NCBI GenBank assembly: GCA_012295275.1
Contig: CM022667.1
Span: 4,454,708 to 4,518,707, forward strand
Source: Chrysomallon squamiferum
Taxonomy: Eukaryota > Mollusca > Gastropoda > Neomphalida > Peltospiridae
DNA: 64,000 nucleotides
Reading direction: 5' to 3'
The position numbers and the translations under genes were made by a program. Positions 28,201 through 43,319 of this stretch are shown here, in pieces. The notes below the pieces were generated by a model that saw nothing but the letters and a program-made list of their open reading frames with translations, was not told the origin of the DNA and did no database searches. Position 1 is the stretch's first letter. Each line of letters begins with the position of its first letter.

Positions 28201-29275
28201 ACATGTGCATGTATAACACAGAGAAAGTAAAAAAGTATATTTGTAAATAGAACTGGCTAGTGTTATTATTTATTTTGATGTTTAAAAAAATAAACAACAC
28301 AGTTAACTTACTTAATAATATTTGTAACTGCAGCTGGTGAATTGTATCTTGATCTTGAACTGAAAACTTGAAAACTTTCTTTTTCTTAATAAAAAAAAAG
28401 AAAAAAAAAAGAAAGAAAAATGAATACGAGAGGAAAAGAAAAGCTAAATAATTAAATTAACAAAGTTAATCTCTGAACAAAATGTACATTTTTTTTTTTT
28501 TACTGCATTAAGACTAAGTAGCCCAGATGAAGTATTTTCAAGTTTATAGGACTGTCTACAATGAGATAACTTCAGTTGTGTTATTATTACCTGAGTTTTC
28601 ACTGTGAACAGTTCCAGCCACGATTTCATTCATAATCAAAGTCGCTGACAGACGATAGACTTGACTTTCTTGAAACAAGTCAAGAAAATGATCAATAAGA
28701 ATGTTGACATCACCTGCATAAATTAAAACAAAATTATTTTAAAATGTTCTGTAATATATTTGTTATTATTTTCATAATGATAAACAAGGAAAATATATAT
28801 TTTTTTTTAAATACTGCTTTTTTTTAGACTGGTTAAAATATTTGAACTATTATTTAATTTCAAAATTTATTTATTTGACATATTCTAATTAGAACAAAAA
28901 GTGAATTATGTAACTGAATATGATTTATATAAACAAAAATAAGAAAAATAAACATGTTTATTATGAATGTCAATAACAACATTCATAACGCATACTAAAA
29001 TATAAAAAAAACAATAATAAAGAGACACATACATACTCATGAATGTATACAACATACCAACATCATTGCTAAAATGTCTAAAAATAACTACATTTTGTTT
29101 AATATAAACATGGTCTGAATACGTTGTTGTTTACCGTGTTGTCCTAGTACGTTGCAGACACAAATCAAACTCTTTTCTATTCGTTCATCCCGGAAATGTT
29201 GATAGAATTTTCTTGGTTTTAAAATGTTGTCCCACCTTCCTGAATCTACCACTCCAACCTCTGAAAACAGTTTAA

Positions 29276-29335
<60 letters not shown>

Positions 29336-30466
29336 GTAATAGTAATAGCAATAATATTAATAATAATAATATCGATGGTGACAATTATGATAATATTGAT
29401 GATGATAACAACAACCATAACAATGATAATAATAACGATTCCAACCCACAGAAAAAAATACTTGTACCACAAAAATAACAAGTCTGCTACAACAGAATGC
29501 CACATTGAATTAATCTAAAATTCTGACTGATAACTCAAGAATTATATTATAACCTTTTGTAGTTATTAATTATTATTGTCTATTAGCATGTCTCAGCAAG
29601 ATATTCCTCTTACTGTGTGATGCTGTAAACAAATTAAGTCCACAGCTGCTCTGATTAATGTGTAAAATTACCTGGACCAGACACAAGATTTCTTTCTTCA
29701 ATAATTTTCAGATCTCGGCAGTCAATCTCCAGCGACTGAACGAGAGCCAGAGAAAGACGTCGAAGATGTGAGTATGACTTCAACACAGAATTAACATTTG
29801 GACCTGAAACATAAACATTTCTCTCAGGTTTTATCATATCGTTTAAAACAGCATATTTTATTTTTATAAAATTAAAACATTATTAAAATGAAACAAAAAC
29901 AATATTAACATAATATTATTATAAAATTTTAATAATTTTTTTAATAAAATTAAAACAATATTAAAACAACATTTTTATAAAATATAAACAACATTAAAAC
30001 AACAATTTTATAAAAAATCAGATATTGATGAAGCCACTGGTAGCTTTATAATAATAAACAAACATACTTACATAAATAAAGTTAAAGATTTTAAAATGAA
30101 TAATTCAACTCACCAAGCAAGGAAAGATAACCTCCTAGAAGATTTAACAACACCAAGTTTTTCTTCTTCATCTGAAAAACCCCAACAATTTACATTTTTT
30201 TATTTATAACTCCAAATATAAATAATATTTATTTTAACACTTCTTATCTTGGTTAGCACAAACTATAAAATGATGAAATGACAGCTGCTAATAGTACAAA
30301 TGTGTTTGGGTGTCCGGAAATATTCATTCATCATCATCTAATGAAATTAATTTGAAAGGCACCAAAAATTACTGTTTTCAACATAGCCAAAAAAAAAAAA
30401 AAAAAAAAAAATTAAAAAAAAAAAAAAAGTAATAATATTAATAATAATAAAAAAAAAAAAAAAAAA

Positions 30467-30511
<45 letters not shown>

Positions 30512-31412
30512 CTATAATAATAATAATAATAATTAAAAATGCTACATGACAGAAGCTAACACCACTGACCAGCCATTCTGATCTGTCGAGGTAAGGATGT
30601 TGTCAGGACGTAGAGATTCTCCTCTAGTATCTCTGTCAGTGGTCGTGTCTGACTGCTGTCACTGGCGCTGTTGTTGTAGTTGTTTAACACACAGCGGCAC
30701 TGTTTTGAGACACTGTCATATTCATCATTAAGCAGACCAACAAGAACTTCAAGAAACACTGGAACACACTCAGCCATTGATCTGTAAAAGCAAAACAGGG
30801 CAGTACATACCATAAAGATTAACAAACATTTTTTTTTCTCAAATATCCTAATGATATTTATCTATTATGGAGTCTTTTCCTATTAAGAAATATGTCACAA
30901 AACAAAGAAAAATATCTTCAAGAACTTGTATTATTACTGTCATTCTTTATTATCAGAAAAGGTTGGTTGGGAATAATAATTTAAAAACGTTAACTTAGAA
31001 ATGAAATGAAAGGCATTTAGATAACTTAGTTGTACCTCAACAAATATATTTTATATATTTCTAAAACTGTTATCTTGTTTTAATGATAAAGAAAAAAACA
31101 AACATGCTTCATTATTACATTCTTATTGTATTTGTATTTTTTTAAAGTAACTGACAAGAAAAATGTACCAAGTTAACTGTTTGTTCTGATTTCTGGACTT
31201 ACTTGGAACATGACTTTAACAACATTTCTGCCCATTTGACCAGTGCAAGTCGCACACGCCAGTTCGAGTGAGTTTTCAAAGTCGCAATCTGTTTTACAAG
31301 TACGAGAAGATTTTTTGTTGTTGATTTTACCCACTCCTCTGTCCTCCTAATAATCAAACCTTTAATCCTGTCATCCAGAGTGTCTGAAACAAATAAATAA
31401 AACAATAAATAA

Positions 31413-31465
<53 letters not shown>

Positions 31466-31956
31466 CAATAATAATAATAATAAAAACAATAATAATAATA
31501 TTAACATTAATATTAACATTAATAATAAAATAAATAATTGTTTAGTCCATTTTATTTTTTTAAACAAATAAATGTATTTCAAATTTTATTTTCACATAAA
31601 TTTTAATTTTAACACCATCTTCTCAGGTACATTATAAAGTAAAAACATTACCTGTAGAGTTATTTTTGGTTGCTTGGCAACGACTCAAAGCCTCATCACC
31701 AATAACAAGGGAGACAACTTTCCACCATACATCCAGAGCTTGCTGTAAAATAAAAATATGAGTTAATCTTGTATTTCATAAATATATAAATAAATAAAAA
31801 AAACTTTTTTACTTAATAAAAATATTACTTTATAAATTACTAATGTATCAAGAAGTTTTTGTGATTAAAACTGAAAACTATTATTTTATGTATAAAGATA
31901 TTAAAAGGAAAGATCTTAATATACCACTTTGATACATTTCAAACACTCACACACAT

Positions 31957-32045
<89 letters not shown>

Positions 32046-32382
32046 CTAATATGATGATTACATGTATGTAAAAGAATGCAATAATAAATAATTATAAAAA
32101 ACAGACAAACTGATGAATAACAAGAAAAATAATTACAGTTATGACAACTTGGCCTTTTCGTGCATCTCCTTTGATGATTCGACACAAAGTCATGGAAACT
32201 CCAGGCAAAAATGATGCAAATGTATCTCCATATATGGGAGTGGAATCTTTATCTAATAGGTAAACAGAGTTATTTCTTTAACAACCATACCAGTAATGTA
32301 ATGAGAATAAACGTACTCATAAAAATATGTGACATGGAAAAAGATTACATAAAAATTCAAACATGTTTTCACACCCACACCT

Positions 32383-32436
<54 letters not shown>

Positions 32437-33877
32437 CACAACACAGAGTCACACACAAGATAAATTAATAAAAACAGCAATGTCCAGAATAAATATTACC
32501 AAATTTCCACGTTTTCACATATCTATATATATAAATGTAAATTTTAAAACTGCCTACATTTGTTTTCTGCCTGTGACAGGACCAGTAAACAGTCCATGGC
32601 TGCTGTTTGTAAGAGTCGAGCCTGTTCATGTTCAGACAGAGACAGAAGCACAGAAACAGCGTGTCCAGTCAGAGGTAAGTTTGCTGCACTGTACAGCTTC
32701 GTGTCAATTCTAAAACAAAAATAAAAAATTCAAATCAAATTAAACTTTTTTAAAAGTTCGGTTTTAATAATTTACATGTTAATAATGATATTTCACTATA
32801 TAAATTTTCATTTTTCAGTAAAATTTGTTTATCAACAAAAATTTAAATATTAATTAAATGTTAATAGGTCATAGATATATTTCTCATGTTTAAATTTCTC
32901 AGTTCCAATTAAATCCATAGAATAAAATATTTACAGAAAATTGCTTACTGCAGTCTTTGTTAAACAAAAATAAAATAACACTCACTGCCTGGTTCCACTT
33001 TTGATCAGTTGCTGAAGAAGCTGAATGCTGGCCATCTTGAATTCTTCTGACAAATCGGAAACTAAAAAAAATTGAAATCTTTCTGAGTAATAACATAATA
33101 TACTACTATACAACTGCCTAAATAGTTTTATAAATGTTGACATAGAGCATTCTGAATAGTACTGTAGATGAGATTGAAAGTAGTTTAATATATCTATATC
33201 TATATATATATATATATAAAAAAATTTAAGTTTATGTCCCTAGTACATTTAACTGTTTTATGTTTGTTTTGTTTTACTTATTTATTTAAATTTTAAAATT
33301 ATTTCTGTAGATTTTTCATTTATTTGATTAGTATTTTTTTATCTGAAAATGTAATTGTCACACATAAGGAATTATAAACCAAGATCTGTATTTGCTGTTC
33401 AATTTAATACTGAATTTAATCAAGGTAATTAAAACAATAGAAAAATACCTTTTCCTTTATTTTCAGGTGAGCCAAGTCTGCAGGTGATGCAGCTGAAAAC
33501 ATCTCTAAACGTCTCCCAGTGCGACACAGATGTCTTAGACAGAAAAAACTCAAAACATTTACACGTGTCAGTGAGCAGGTCCTGTCTTCTGAAATCAAAC
33601 AAACAAACAATGAATGAGTGAATTAGCAAAACCAGTCTGCATCTGGTTAGAAGTGTCTCTTACATTTTTATAAACATTGTTATAAAAAAAAGAAAATCAT
33701 ATAGTTGCACTGTGATAGAGATTTTTATTTCATGCCACAGGGATTATTTTTATTAGTTTGCAAAAAAATTATTTTGACAATATGATCACATATATTTATT
33801 TTTTTTTTTTTTTTTTTTTATTTTTTATTTTTATTACTGTTATTATTTTTTTAATTATTTATTTTATATTTAGCAAC

Positions 33878-33931
<54 letters not shown>

Positions 33932-34275
33932 TTTGGTTTGTTTCAAATGAAAACAGATCACTTAAGTAATAAATTACAAACTATATTTTATCACATCACA
34001 CTTTATATATTTGTGATAAAATAAACACATTTTTAATAAGAATTAATAATAGTATTTTTTTTAACTGTATAACATACTAACATGTTATCCTGTAGTGGCA
34101 GTCTGAGTGTGTAGAACAGAGGAGAGATTATGTATTCTCCCAGTTCTTGCAGAAGTGATGGTTCCAGTGTTTTTATCATCTCATACAAGGCTGCAACATT
34201 GCGACGGTTTGGTTCATTCAGTAAAGCTGTACTGATGGGCATCAAGACCATCTGTATCTCTCTCTTATCTGGCAT
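22380..34275 (-). CDS. TTI1: TELO2-interacting protein 1 (TTT complex HEAT-repeat subunit)
   Basis: TTI1, with TELO2 and TTI2, stabilises and matures PIKK kinases (mTOR, ATM, ATR, DNA-PK). Exons: 34275-34082, 33588-33449, 33061-32986, 32709-32558, 32252-32137, 31742-31652, 31383-31203, 30781-30570, 30171-30114, 29803-29672, 29260-29135, 28713-28591, 28366-28312, 27956-27725, 27414-27278, 26772-26607, 26335-26231, 25880-25609, 25139-25031, 24462-24380, 23944-23829, 23153-23066, 22785-22699, 22526-22380; about 1066 residues (human 1089). Family-like segments include [74 protein letters not shown] and [17 protein letters not shown]. Residues from exon 18 carry poly-Asp runs. Two problems: the exon 8 to 9 junction is out of phase with the donors seen, and exon 18 needs a one-base correction near 25830. 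A CACTAG acceptor just before the ATG implies a 5' UTR intron, with a possible donor at 34600. Confidence 0.92.
30390..30535. repeat. A-rich, AAC and AAT compound repeat in TTI1 intron 8
   Basis: Two long poly-A runs followed by about 13 AAC/ACA triplets and AAT triplets. It sits in the intron whose flanking exons do not join in phase, so assembly error or an overlooked microexon here is possible. Confidence 0.9.
31960..32044. repeat. (AC)n-(AG)n compound microsatellite in TTI1 intron 5
   Basis: A short AC run passes directly into 37 AG units at 31971-32044. A separate AC tract lies at about 32388-32434 in the previous intron. Confidence 0.95.
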
Positions 34276-34599
34276 TTTGCTAGTGAAAAAATTAAATTAT
34301 AATAATAATATAAATATTCATTCTTTAAAAATATACTATGTCAAGTATTAGTAAAGCATCTGTTTGTAATAATAAATTAAATTTAATAATTCCCATCTAT
34401 CGGATATTTAACAGTTATATGTAATTATAATGTGCAAATATAATGATCATGTTCTTAGGCCCTCCATTGTCATAGCCGTGACTATACCCTACCACAACAA
34501 TCATTGAATCAACTCGCATAAAACTCATATTCAGTGTTTAAGTTTCTTATACTAAAGAAAATAATTAAAATATAGATTATTCAACCGACGATATACTAA

Positions 34600-34810
34600 C
34601 CTTTGTGGAATTAAGCAAAATACTAACTGACATTGAAAGTGAGAATCGAAGACAGCCCACCTGTTTACATAAATCATTAACTTATCGAATGGATGTTAAA
34701 GTAGTTATGGGCGCAGCCATTTCAATTCTTCCGTTCGTGTTTTCTTCCATTTGAAAAGCACAACAAAGAAATATCGATTTGTCGACAAAAACTGAAATAG
34801 AGTCGTAATT
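34600..34810. promoter_or_regulatory. Probable compact bidirectional promoter upstream of TTI1
   Basis: On the minus strand a GTTAGT donor at about 34600 could end a TTI1 5' UTR exon, matching the acceptor next to the TTI1 ATG. On the plus strand a candidate first coding exon starts at 34811. Sequence between them is less repetitive than its surroundings. Inference from layout. Confidence 0.3.
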
Positions 34811-34843
34811 ATGCTGCGTTATAAGAAGAAACTGAATAAAGAA
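34811..34843 (+). CDS. Possible first coding exon of an unidentified gene
   Basis: ATG followed by MLRYKKKLNKE and a good GTAAGC donor, phase 0, transcribed away from TTI1. Only 11 codons, and I could not find a convincing next exon to the right, although many small exons could hide in the following 10 kb. Could be chance. Kept because its position and donor fit a divergent gene pair. Confidence 0.25.
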
Positions 34844-34883
34844 GTAAGCGTGTTTTCCGTATTCATATATGACTGCTCTCAGG

Positions 34884-34942
<59 letters not shown>

Positions 34943-35233
34943 GGCAGCAAACGCTTAATTATTTATTTTGGCACTTTTAGCATTTGTAGTCGTAGCAGTA
35001 GTAGCAATAGTAGTTAACTGTAAAACAGTAGCGGCGGTAGCTGTCACAGCAGTAACATTTTAAAAGCAATGTAAATTATAAGCTGGCGCGGAACAACTCG
35101 TTAGAGTACCATTCTATTCTACATCAAAAATGAACGCTACTGAATCACTTTATGCGAGTTAAAAATATTTCTGTTTTTTATAGCCCAGCCTGATTGTTTA
35201 GGTGCCCCTACGGATATATAATAAATCAAATTA

Positions 35234-35275
<42 letters not shown>

Positions 35276-35397
35276 TTCCTTTTTATTTCTTTATTTCTTT
35301 CTTTTCTTTTGATAAAAGATAAATACTGAACGAATTCTTAGGAATTACCGATAATATTTGTTTTCTGTTTGTCTAAAAAACAAAAAAAAAATAAAAA

Positions 35398-35431
<34 letters not shown>

Positions 35432-36652
35432 AACGATCACAATAAACTGAAATTATTATTTTATTATTATCGCAATATCAATTTAAATTGCTAAAAGAAA
35501 GAAAATATCTTTCAAATGTCATTCTGCTAACAAGAACAATCAATAAAGTTTCATTATCAAATCTAAGTTAAACACGCTTTTATAATTAGTTGTTGTGTTC
35601 AAACAAGGGTTACACAAATCATATGTCGAGGCAGTCATTCGCTGTAGGCTAAATAATTTCAAACAATAAAACAGCTACTTTAGAAAAGTATTTTCCGCAT
35701 AGTATTTAAAAACACAAAAAAAAATAATAAAAATAAAAATAAAAAATATACTTAAAAATAGGAACGAAATAATAATAATAATGATAAATAACAAAAGAAG
35801 AAGAAAGTAAAATGGAAGAAAAACGATATAAAAAGAAAAAGTTGTTGTTCAATGCACAGCGTCAAACATTCAACGTGACAAAATAAATACTATAGTCTAA
35901 AGATATTTTTTTTTCAGTTTTATTCAGGACTGACAACTCTAGTTCTGAAAGTTATTTCCCTGTAGCAATAGTAACAACAGCATAATACATAACATTATAA
36001 GAACATAAAAAAGTTTAATTATTACATAAAGCACTAAACCTGATTTTAATATAATTATTATGTCAATGATCTATGTAATTATTAAATTGCTTTTACTAAT
36101 TTTATTTCATAAAACTGATTAACAGATAGCATTTCAAAATGTCGTAACACCGTTAACCAAAATCTTGTAGTTATAAGTCTATATGTACTGGACAAAAATC
36201 AAAACCTACCTGAGGCTATTACATAACGATTACTATCACTGTATTTTGAATATTTGTGATTGTGAAAACGGTAGAAATTTAGATAATTAAATTACGATTA
36301 TATGTCAACGATTAGAATAATTACGATTACGATTGCTTGTAAAATAAATATGCGTGTATGTGAGTGTGTTTGTAAATGTGTGTGCATGTGTTTCTTTTAA
36401 CACGTTGTTAGCAAATATATTAAATATAACAACAAATGGCGAATGTGCCAAAAAATAAAAAATTATGGCTGCTGCTACTATTGTAACAAATTATGTTGAT
36501 TCTGGTACTACAGCTAGTGCTACTATTCCGTCATTATTACTGTGAACAATATTAAATAATGAAATGATTATCAAATTTTGTATTTTTCAGTGTTGGTGTT
36601 TTGAAAAACTCGTATCCAAAAATATAAATGAAACAACTTTTTCCTTACATTT

Positions 36653-36691
<39 letters not shown>

Positions 36692-37529
36692 TCCAGTATA
36701 TTGGGAATAAACATTTCCCTTAAAAAAAAAAAATAATAATAAAAAAAAAAAAAAGGAAAAAGAATAAGAGAAAGACAAAATATTTGATTTGTACAAAGAA
36801 TTTTTGAATTTTAAAACTTCAGAATTTCAAATAATTCGATAAAAGTTGAATGCACGATTACTTCAAAGGTTTAATCTAAAACGAAAATTAAAAATAGCCT
36901 ACAGAATGCCTGAACAACTAGTCGTCTGCTGAAGGTAGTATTATTCCGCGCGCATTTGTGATGAACTAGTTCTGCTTCCGGCTACTGGTATGTTTAAATC
37001 GAGACTCAGGGCAAGTCTTGCAAATGCTTCAATATCGACAATGGCCTGCAGAAATAACGTGATGAACGGAAATGAAGACGCCTAGGGCGACTCCAGGGGG
37101 AAATGAAGGAATGGAATTTGATGGAGTAGCAGACGACATAAACGTTATTAGCTCTGCACTTCTGGCTGTTCGTAGCCGAAAACAGTTGTCGAAAAATGCC
37201 ACATATAATATAATTTCTTTCTACTCTATTTGTTTTCCTTAAAAAGAAAGGAGAAAGAAATAAAATTAAATAATAATACATACATTCATGTAATAATAAA
37301 CAGGGAAAAATCAAATTTTATAAAACAAAAGAAATAATAATAACAATGGATAGGCGATTAAAAAATATTTTGCAGGCATTTCATAAAAATGAAAACATTA
37401 TTATTTTCATTTTGAGCTGTGGTGAATTCTAGATTCTTTAACTTCCTTAGGTCTGCGCACTGTTTTGAGCAATATTAGATCAATACTGATGTATTTATTT
37501 AACTTTTACAATTTTTACAATTATTTAAG

Positions 37530-37534
<5 letters not shown>

Positions 37535-37600
<66 letters not shown>
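37535..37600. repeat. (AG)n microsatellite
   Basis: Uninterrupted GA/AG run of 66 bases in the gene-poor region. Confidence 0.97.
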
Positions 37601-37603
<3 letters not shown>

Positions 37604-40199
37604 GCTAGTTAACAAGATCTCTACATAAGTTTTCATATCGTCTGAGTTTAAAGTGATACTCTCAACCAAGTTTAACTGATTCTATACTTTTTTCGAATAT
37701 GAATTTTTTTTATGAATATTATGAAATTTTATCTCCAAATGAACAATTAATTTTAATGATGAATCACAAAGTACAACATTTAATAGCAAGCGTTTTATTT
37801 TCAATGTTTCAAGGAGGCAAGAATGTTCTTATTTAAGATCATGTTTTAATTAACTGTTTATTTATTTTTATATTTATTAATATTATTGTCTTCTTTCTAA
37901 TTATTATTATTATTATTATCATTATTATTATTTTTTATTATTATTGTTGTTGTTGTTGTTATCAAATCTATATCTATTTAATGTTACAATCACTGTTTTA
38001 AATACGAACGGAATTATTTATCAATTTACGTTCTATGTAAATCTTATGTACTAATTTGTGTTTTCTAAGTCATCTCATTATAATCACAATATCATTTTAC
38101 GTAAATAATAAGTTGTGTCATATTTTATTAGGACGTGACACATTATTAACAATTAATACAATTCAATTCATTCATCATAATTTATTTAACAGTATCAAAG
38201 TCACTAAATCACATAATAAGGATAACCCTATCACAAAACACTGGAGACAACGTACGAAGCTGATTTTACGACATACGTCATCACTGTTCGTTCTCGAGCC
38301 AAACCTTGGATTCTTATATAATAAATATGTCATTTAAAATGTTCTTCTATCAGCTTGTTGTCTTGGACACACGTGGACAGCATTTCTAAGACAGCTGTAA
38401 TACCGTGAATGTGCTAATACATAAGATAATGTAATGAAAGATAAAGAATATATAGGCAGAGGACGTGCTTGCTTTCGATCTAAGTACCGCCCGTTAAAGA
38501 GTGTGCAACCTTAACTTATAACTTCAGACCTTTTTTATTTAATTTTTTTTTTTTTATTATTTTTTTTTTTTTTTTTTTTTTTTTTAATGATTTATTTATT
38601 CCGTTTATATTTATTTATTTATTTAGTTACTTAGTTAGTTTCATTTTGCTTTATTTAAATAAATATCAAATGGAACCCAAAGACCTTGACTTTCAAAAAC
38701 AACATAAAGAAACAACTTTTATTTTAGTTCCACAATTTCCTCGTTACCAAATTATAGACGGGAATAAATAGCCAAGAGCTGTTTGACAAACAGAAGTACA
38801 AGCTTAAATGCAGCAATGACGTATTTGTAGATTTTTCAGTTTATTTTGGAAGAACGTCAATCATATGTATGGAGAGACGAAAATGATTGTCTTTTCTTAT
38901 TTCACCAAAATATCCTAATATTGTCCAGTTTTAAAACAGAACTGTGGGGGAGTTTAAAACGTGATCATTTTATCTTCTGTTTTGTTTTCCCCCATCTTTA
39001 GGTTGCCTCTTTTTTTTATACTTTGGTGGAGGCGTTTTCAGAGCTAATGTAATGTTTGACAGGCCAATCTTCGTCGATGTTGCCACTGGATTATTTCACA
39101 TTATGGCATTATTTCAGGATTAATTAAAATCTCAGGTTTGTGTGTGTTTGTGAGTGTAGAATATACGAATAACAGTAGCAGTGAATACAGCCTCTTTTTT
39201 ACATACACTTTCTATTCAGTAGCCGTAACAGTAATAACAGCATCAGTAACATTAGTATTAATAATGATATGCTAACATTGGCAGCATCATTGAAATAGTT
39301 TAACTGTATTTCGCTGCGTTCTTCCAGCAATACAATCAAATTATTAAAACTGGTGAAATTCTTTGGAAGAAAATTCTCAATTGGTCCAATTTTTAGGGAG
39401 GCAACCGCTTCCCCCTGCAACCCAGCTTCCGTCGTCCATGGATAATGAATATAAAGTTATAAATAATTCGAAATAAAACTTTGTTAAAAAATGAAACAAA
39501 AGATAGTTAATCACTGTCGTAACTTTCATATAATTAGAACAGTCGTTTGCGCGTGCAGTGACGTAAACGAGATCAAAGCTGTACTGCCGTGACCAAACGT
39601 TAAACTGTTGCAAATCAATCAATGGTTTTTAAAAAGTAAAATCTTTTCGTGCGTAGCTGATATTTCGCGTACAGAGTTTGCTCTTACCGAAGCTGCAGGA
39701 CGAAAAACGTTCGCTAAACTCGCCAATAAGCTTCGGGAGATTGAGAAAGTTTTAAAATCCCTGCAAAAAGTCTTGTATAATTGAATTCCGTGTAGTTATT
39801 CAGACCGCAAAGCCTGCAGGGACCGTTCCTTGCTTTCAACTTTCTGTTTTCAAAATAACCGACATCTTGCTTTTTCCTTCGATCCAGATCTGCAAAACGC
39901 TTTCTTTCATCCCACGTGGCCTGCGGGCTGTTTCGAGAAAAAGAAAGAAAGATGTATTTGATTGCAGCTTGCGGGTCTCTTTTTCCATATTCTGAAATCT
40001 ATACTTTGGGATGAATTATAATACGTATATTTTATTGTTATTAGTCGCAACGATTATTTGAAGCTGACATTCCTCGGAGATTCACGACTGTCAAATGTGC
40101 GAGGCTTTTTTGTTTCAATTTCTCTTTTTTATTTTTTTATTATTATTATTATTTTTTATTATTTTCTGCTTTTCCATCTTTTCTTTATTATTATTATTA

Positions 40200-40263
<64 letters not shown>

Positions 40264-40824
40264 TTTATTATTGTTATTTTTAATGTAATAAAAATTAAAA
40301 ACGTAACGAAAGCAGTTTTCTTCCGCAGTATTATAATCTGAAGAAGTAATTTTCTTTGTACAACAAGAATTAGCAAAAAGAAAATATTGTTTATTAGGAA
40401 ACATTTACACAGTATAATGAGCAACATGTTGATTGTTAAAACTAAGATGTCGAAACTTTGTTTCCTTTTACTGACAGAAATCAGAGTAAATACTAACAAA
40501 TACAAATGATGGTCTGTGGTGACTTGCTTCCAAACGAACGAAAAATCTGTTTGGTTCGTGATATCCACGCACATTATAATACTTTTAGTTATTATCAGCA
40601 ATTTATAGTATTATCTTTTATTATCACTGCATTATAATATCCTCACCATAAAGAGAAATATGTAGAATGTTTCAGGTTAGTGCCTTCCGCTTTTTAGCTA
40701 TTGTAATCTGTATGAGTTACCGTTCTTGCAACGATATTCGTTTTGTCTTTTAATATAAAAAGCATACCTGCTATCTTTTGCTACATGTGTGATAGTTTTT
40801 ATTTCTTTTTATTATTATTATTAT

Positions 40825-40858
<34 letters not shown>

Positions 40859-42627
40859 CCAAAGATACTTTCCATTGTGAACTGAATGGATTTTATTTTT
40901 TATTTATTTATTTATTTATTTATCTTTTATGTTTGTGTGTGTCTGTCTATCTGTTTGTCTGTAATAGTATCAAGTGAATCTACATATGTATTTGTGTATT
41001 ATATGTATTTATGAGTAGGTAAATGATTTTTTATATAAATGATATTGCGGAATATTGAAAATTCATCTTGAAAATTTTATTTCATTATTAATTTTGTTTA
41101 GCAATATTATAGAAATTGTGTTATTGTCTTTTGTTTTATCGATACACTATTTTATTTTATTTTTTTTCTTAAAATGACCTTATACAGAATCTCGGTACCA
41201 ATCGATTGTTTCGTTTGGTTAGAATTTCAGTAAAACTCTCCAGGCAGTGAAAAACAAATATATACATATACAAGCGACCAGAATGACAGTTAATTTTGGT
41301 ATAATGTAAGCGGACACCTTTTGAAAAGCCGGTGGCCAGAAAAACAATCCTTGTTTTGTTCAGATCTAGTTTTTTAGTTAATTCTCATTATGTATAGTTT
41401 GTCTGACCACTGCTAACGAGTCCAGGTGTTCAACAGGTGCATTCGTTACCCCCCGGGCACAAAATGGAACGCAAATTTGATAACACGGTAAATTCGTTTG
41501 AGTAGTCAAGCAAAATGCGCACGGACCAGTTCGTGCACTGTCAGGCGACAATGAGAGAAAAAGAAAAAAAATTAAAATCATTGTGTCAGAAGCAGAGGCA
41601 AAAAAAAAAAAAAAAAATGCCGTGACATTTTATACAAATGATTAATGAACGTTTTTGTTGTTAACAGTGTAGCCGATAAAGTAATTGTTTGAAACGAAAC
41701 GTAAAATATTGTCTTTGAAGCTGAATTATTTATAATTAGCGGTTTGCTGTAATAGTTATTGCGTTTATTATTCTACTATCAAATTATGTGATAATGGTTA
41801 GGTAAAAGCGACTAGCTAAAAACAAAGTTAATAGTTATTTAAAAAAAAAACAAAAAAATATTCTCATTTATTTATATATGTGCTTGCATGTATTTAAATT
41901 AAAAGCAACAAATCATACACAAAATAAAAATAAAAACAAAAACAAATAAATGATATAGAAAACTGCGTGAGAAATAAAGGAATATATGTTTACATATGAA
42001 AGGTTAATTTTGAGCCTCGCCTCTTCTAATTGCACTTTTTGAGCTTTTTACCGTTCCTGACAGAGTTCCACGGTTGACTTATTAAAGGGCGAGATGTGTG
42101 CTGTCCTGTATTTGTCAAGCAAAATACATAAAATATCTAATGCGTAAAGAAAGTAGCCTTTTGAGTAATTGCAACGGGTTTCCTCTCCTTTATCATTATT
42201 ATAACAAAAACATGTGAATTAACAAACCAAATTAATCTATCAGTCGGTATTGATCATTCTTGTGTTCTGTAACATCATAAACAAATAATAACAATAATAA
42301 TAATAATAATAATAATATATGTAAAATAAATAAGTAAAAGAGACAATGGCTAAAAATTTAATTAATAATATGAGACTTAATTAATATTTATATGGCTATG
42401 TGATATCTAATTAAACTTCTGTTTTGAAATACGTAGCTAGACTCGTATGATTTATGTTAGTAGACTTTTTCTTCTTTGTGGCCTTATCGCAAGAACCTGT
42501 TTAGTGTTACTTACGCATATTAAACATACGTTTATTAATTGATTATTTTATTTATTTTATCTATACACATTCAGTATCCATATACATATTTATTTTATTA
42601 TTTATTATTATTATTATTTTTTTCTTT

Positions 42628-42665
<38 letters not shown>

Positions 42666-43319
42666 TCTAAGGATACACCTAGTTTTAATTAACACAGATC
42701 TATATACTTTTTAACTTATCTACATGCCAAATCCAAATCATTGGCGAAAGACTCTTCTTAATATTAATTTTATTTTAAAATATTCAAAAGGATGGCGTCT
42801 CCACACTTTATTTATTTATTTTCATTTTTGAGGTACAAATTTATTGTATTTTGACGATATGGAATTAAAACTGTGCAGTGAGAGAGACGAGGAGATTTGA
42901 TCCTACAAACATGGACTTATTAAGTTTCAGGTCAACATTTACGAAAGAGTAATCATTTTTTTTTTTTTATTTTCCTCTTTCTTTCAGTTCTGGTTCCATC
43001 CTTCTAAACATTATTCTGCAATTAAATAACAAAAATAACATAAATTTAATTACAAACGATCTATATATATATATATATATATAGAAATAAATTTACACTA
43101 AACTTGTACAGGGTTCATTTGCCAAATATCTATATATAAATAAATTTGTACAGAGTCTAATTACAAAAGATCACAACGTCTACATGAGCTTACAACTAAA
43201 TTTGAACAGGTTTACACAAGATTACAACCTCTTTTGAAATTGCGGTAAAAAAATATAACATGAAAACGTCGTCGCTAAAGCTGAACATTAGTAATTAATT
43301 TGTAATGGACCTACGTCAC

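Noticed and set aside
28312-28360. TTI1 exon 13 starting at the nearer TTTTCAG acceptor
   Set aside because: That choice leaves the wrong phase for exon 14; the acceptor at CAAG (exon from 28366) gives [18 protein letters not shown], which fits the family.
37006-37314. 102-codon minus-strand frame
   Set aside because: No recognisable domain; composition shift alone is better explained by a noncoding element.
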